A stretch of 64,000 nt of DNA. It comes from Acidobacteriota bacterium (lineage in GTDB: Bacteria; Zixibacteria; MSB-5A5; GN15; FEB-12). The position numbers and the translations under genes are program-made. Under the pieces are notes generated by a model. It was not told where the DNA came from, did no database searches, and saw nothing but the letters and a program-made list of their open reading frames with translations. Shown here piece by piece: positions 62,163-64,000 of this stretch. Numbering within the stretch: the first letter of the stretch is position 1; every line of letters starts with the position of its first letter. The DNA lies in assembly GCA_035529075.1 (NCBI GenBank), contig DATKXK010000009.1:62001-126000 (forward strand). The letters are read 5' to 3'.

Positions 62163-62749
62163 AACAGGAAGATAAGCTGCTTCACCTCATACAACTGGCT
62201 AAGGAGACATCAGTACTGCGTCAAGCGGTCGTCGAGCAACTTGGCAGCAGCCTGGTGGACACGGCGAACCTGATCTCCGGCGTGATCGGGGCGGGCGGCA
62301 AGCTGCTACTGGCCGGCAACGGCGGGTCGGCGGCCCAGGCCTCGCATTTCGCGGCCGAACTGGTCGTGCGCCTGACCGCCGAGCGCAACCGTCAGGCCCT
62401 GCCGGCCGTGGCCCTGTGCGTTGACCCTTCCGTCATGACCGCCTCGGGCAACGATTTCGGTTTCGAACACGTGTTTTCCCGGCAGGTCGAAGGCCTGGGC
62501 AACAGGGGAGACATGCTGATCATCCTGTCTACCTCCGGTAATTCACGGAATCTCGTGAAGGCGGCACGGACCGCCCGTGAAAAGGGGCTCATCACGGTGG
62601 CGCTGCTCGGGGGCACGGGCGGAAAACTCGGCGGCATGGTGGAGCGCTCCCTGGTGGTACCGCACGCCGCAACTCAGCGCGTACAGGAGGAACACCAGTT
62701 CATCATCCACGTCCTCGTGGAGCTGGTGGAAGAGGATCTCTGTGCATGA
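62159..62749 (+). CDS. gmhA: D-Sedoheptulose-7-phosphate isomerase
   Basis: A 196-residue SIS-domain protein making D-glycero-D-manno-heptose 7-phosphate for heptose-containing glycans. Motifs are LLLAGNGGSAAQASHFAAEL (zinc His and Glu), ALCVDPSVMTASGNDFGFEH, ILSTSGNSRNLVKAA and the C-terminal zinc-site VQEEHQFIIH. The ATG at 62159 overlaps the previous stop, and its own stop overlaps the next start as ATGA. It implies heptose in the lipopolysaccharide core or another glycan. Confidence 0.9.
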   Translation: MKQEDKLLHLIQLAKETSVLRQAVVEQLGSSLVDTANLISGVIGAGGKLLLAGNGGSAAQASHFAAELVVRLTAERNRQALPAVALCVDPSVMTASGNDFGFEHVFSRQVEGLGNRGDMLIILSTSGNSRNLVKAARTAREKGLITVALLGGTGGKLGGMVERSLVVPHAATQRVQEEHQFIIHVLVELVEEDLCA

Positions 62750-63987
62750 GGTTACGCGTCTCACGGTATCTTCGCCCGGTTCTCCTGTTCCTGTTCGCTG
62801 TCTTCGCTTTCTTCTCGGCCTCTTCCATTGCGGTGGCGCAATCGGCGTTTGGCCTTGCGCTGATCTGTTTCGTCATCCTGGCGATCTCCGAGCGACATAA
62901 CCCGTTTGTCGGACCGCTTCGCTGGTTTTACCTGCTGGTCGGCATCTATGTGGCCTGGCTTTTTCTTTCGGCTGCGTTCAGCGACACCCCGCTGCAGTCG
63001 ATGCTGAACCTCAGGGAAGAATGGCTCTTTCTCATCATCCCCGTGGGCATCTATATGTTTCAGGATGAACGCCGCGGTGACCGGTTGATACTTGTCCTTA
63101 TGGCCGGCGTGACGCTTGCTTCTCTGAACGGAATCGTGCAGCGATTCACGGGCGTGGACTGGATTCTCGGACGGCAGCTTCATACGGTGGGAGAGGATTT
63201 TCGATCCTGCGGGTTTTTCTCGTATCCGCTGACGTACGGGAACTACATGGCCACGGCGGCGCTCTTTTGCCTGGGGTATGCGCTTTCGTCCTTTGGCCGG
63301 TCACGCGGCTGGCGACGGGCTTTCCTGGTGACAGTCGCCCTGCTGGCGTTGCTGGCCACGGCGCTGGCTAACAGCCGGGGTCCGATCCTGGCCCTGGGAG
63401 TCGGTCTGCTCGTGTTCGGCGTCGTGCTGCACAAGGCGCGCTATGCCCTGGTCACGCTGCTGGTGGCCGTCATGGTCTGGGTGGCGGCGTCACCGGACAT
63501 CGCGGCGCAGTTTCGGGAACGTCTGCGCACCGATGTGCAGCTGGAGAACGTGGGCGGGCGGCTGTTCATCTGGAACAATTCCCTCAAAATTATTCGCGAC
63601 CACCCGGTGACCGGGATCGGGCGCGGCAATTTTGAATTGGAATACGCGCGTCTTCTCCCCGATGACATCAGTGACGACTACAAACTGACCCATGCCCATT
63701 GTGACGTGCTTGACATTGCAGCGACGGCCGGTATTCCCGGCACGGCGTTTTACATCGCGCTGTGGTGTTTCACGATGGTATTTCTCTGGCGAGGGATTCG
63801 CTCAAAGCGCCTTTCGGAACGATATCGCGGCTTCTGCCTGGCCGCGTTCCTGGCCTCGGCGGCGTTTTTCGTAACCTCGCTGACCGAGGCTACGTTTGCG
63901 GACGAAGAGGTTCGGCAGTTGCTGATGTTCACCTGGGCTGCCGGGTTGTCCGGCCGGTATGAAGGTCGGGCGGAGTGCGATCTGTGA
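62746..63987 (+). CDS. O-antigen ligase/Wzy family membrane protein
   Basis: A 413-residue protein with about ten to twelve hydrophobic segments. The Wzy_C signature lies in the large periplasmic loop: ANSRGPILAL after a membrane segment, then GGRLFIWNNSLKIIRDHPVTG and GIGRGNFELEY, and HAHCDVLDIAATAGIPG with the functionally important His. It may be the WaaL ligase joining O-antigen to the core, consistent with its position after gmhA, while the homologue at 5519-6895 belongs to the exopolysaccharide locus. Polymerase and ligase cannot be told apart by sequence alone. Confidence 0.85.
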   Translation: MRLRVSRYLRPVLLFLFAVFAFFSASSIAVAQSAFGLALICFVILAISERHNPFVGPLRWFYLLVGIYVAWLFLSAAFSDTPLQSMLNLREEWLFLIIPVGIYMFQDERRGDRLILVLMAGVTLASLNGIVQRFTGVDWILGRQLHTVGEDFRSCGFFSYPLTYGNYMATAALFCLGYALSSFGRSRGWRRAFLVTVALLALLATALANSRGPILALGVGLLVFGVVLHKARYALVTLLVAVMVWVAASPDIAAQFRERLRTDVQLENVGGRLFIWNNSLKIIRDHPVTGIGRGNFELEYARLLPDDISDDYKLTHAHCDVLDIAATAGIPGTAFYIALWCFTMVFLWRGIRSKRLSERYRGFCLAAFLASAAFFVTSLTEATFADEEVRQLLMFTWAAGLSGRYEGRAECDL

Positions 63988-64000
63988 CCAGGACGGATGA
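63984..64000 (+). CDS. Possible start of a further gene (truncated by the window)
   Basis: A GTG at 63984 overlaps the TGA of the ligase-like gene (GTGA), the same coupling seen between the preceding genes. Only five codons are visible, so nothing can be said about the product. Confidence 0.25.

Noticed and set aside
1-64000. CRISPR arrays, tRNA or rRNA genes, insertion sequences, prophage
   Set aside because: No regularly spaced repeats, no cloverleaf with a convincing T-arm, no rRNA-like stretch, and no transposase or integrase was seen on either strand.

Overview
The window looks like a chromosomal segment of a GC-rich (roughly 60 %) Gram-negative bacterium of the FCB superphylum. The best guess is candidate phylum Zixibacteria or a close relative. 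Support comes from C-terminal sorting domains of the type IX secretion kind on two exported proteins (34792-36285 and 15304-16146), a dockerin-like tandem on another (25616-26395), a bacterial geranylgeranylglyceryl-phosphate synthase homologue (61401-62162), a complete classical menaquinone pathway, and outer-membrane components (usher-like barrel, Wzx/Wzy proteins, sedoheptulose-7-phosphate isomerase). The phylum call is inference; no rRNA or tRNA gene was seen.

Layout. (1) 2-646: end of an uncharacterised membrane protein. (2) 729-17939, minus strand: a 15-gene exopolysaccharide locus read from a Wzz/GumC-like co-polymerase through two exported proteins, an acylation/acetylation/deacetylation set, a Wzx-like flippase, a methyltransferase, a Wzy/ligase-like protein, a CapK/PaaK-like adenylating enzyme and three GT4 glycosyltransferases. 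(3) 18295-23246, plus strand, divergent from it: NAD synthase, acyl carrier protein, AMP ligase and asparagine synthase. (4) 23262-27644, minus: UDP-glucose dehydrogenase and a UDP-glucuronate-epimerase-like protein behind a strong-looking sigma70 promoter, a dockerin-like secreted protein and a GT2 glycosyltransferase. (5) 27887-36285: RNA 2H phosphoesterase plus YjbQ, exported prolyl oligopeptidase, NHLRC2-like lipoprotein, polyphosphate-glucokinase-like ROK kinase, ferritin, and a seven-repeat propeller protein with a sorting domain.

(6) 36614-44164, plus: the most unusual locus. Five DUF4402 proteins and one divergent small exported protein are followed by a PapD-like periplasmic chaperone and a large usher-like outer-membrane protein. 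I read it as a non-canonical chaperone-usher surface fibre system. Hairpins lie between the subunit genes and a clear terminator sits inside the array.

(7) 44246-55662: an exported oligoendopeptidase F, a MenI-like thioesterase, and a tightly overlapping operon ubiE-menF-menD-menH-menB-menA-menC-menE covering menaquinone synthesis from chorismate. (8) 55849-57778, minus: four overlapping genes of unknown role, led by a DUF4388 (PATAN) protein and ending in a small zinc-ribbon protein. (9) 58105-63987, plus: recX, alaS, GGGP synthase, gmhA and a second O-antigen-ligase-like protein, overlapping head to tail, with a further gene probably starting at 63984.

Surface biology dominates: polysaccharide assembly and decoration, secreted proteins with specialised C-termini, and a fibre system, beside quinone synthesis and a few housekeeping genes.
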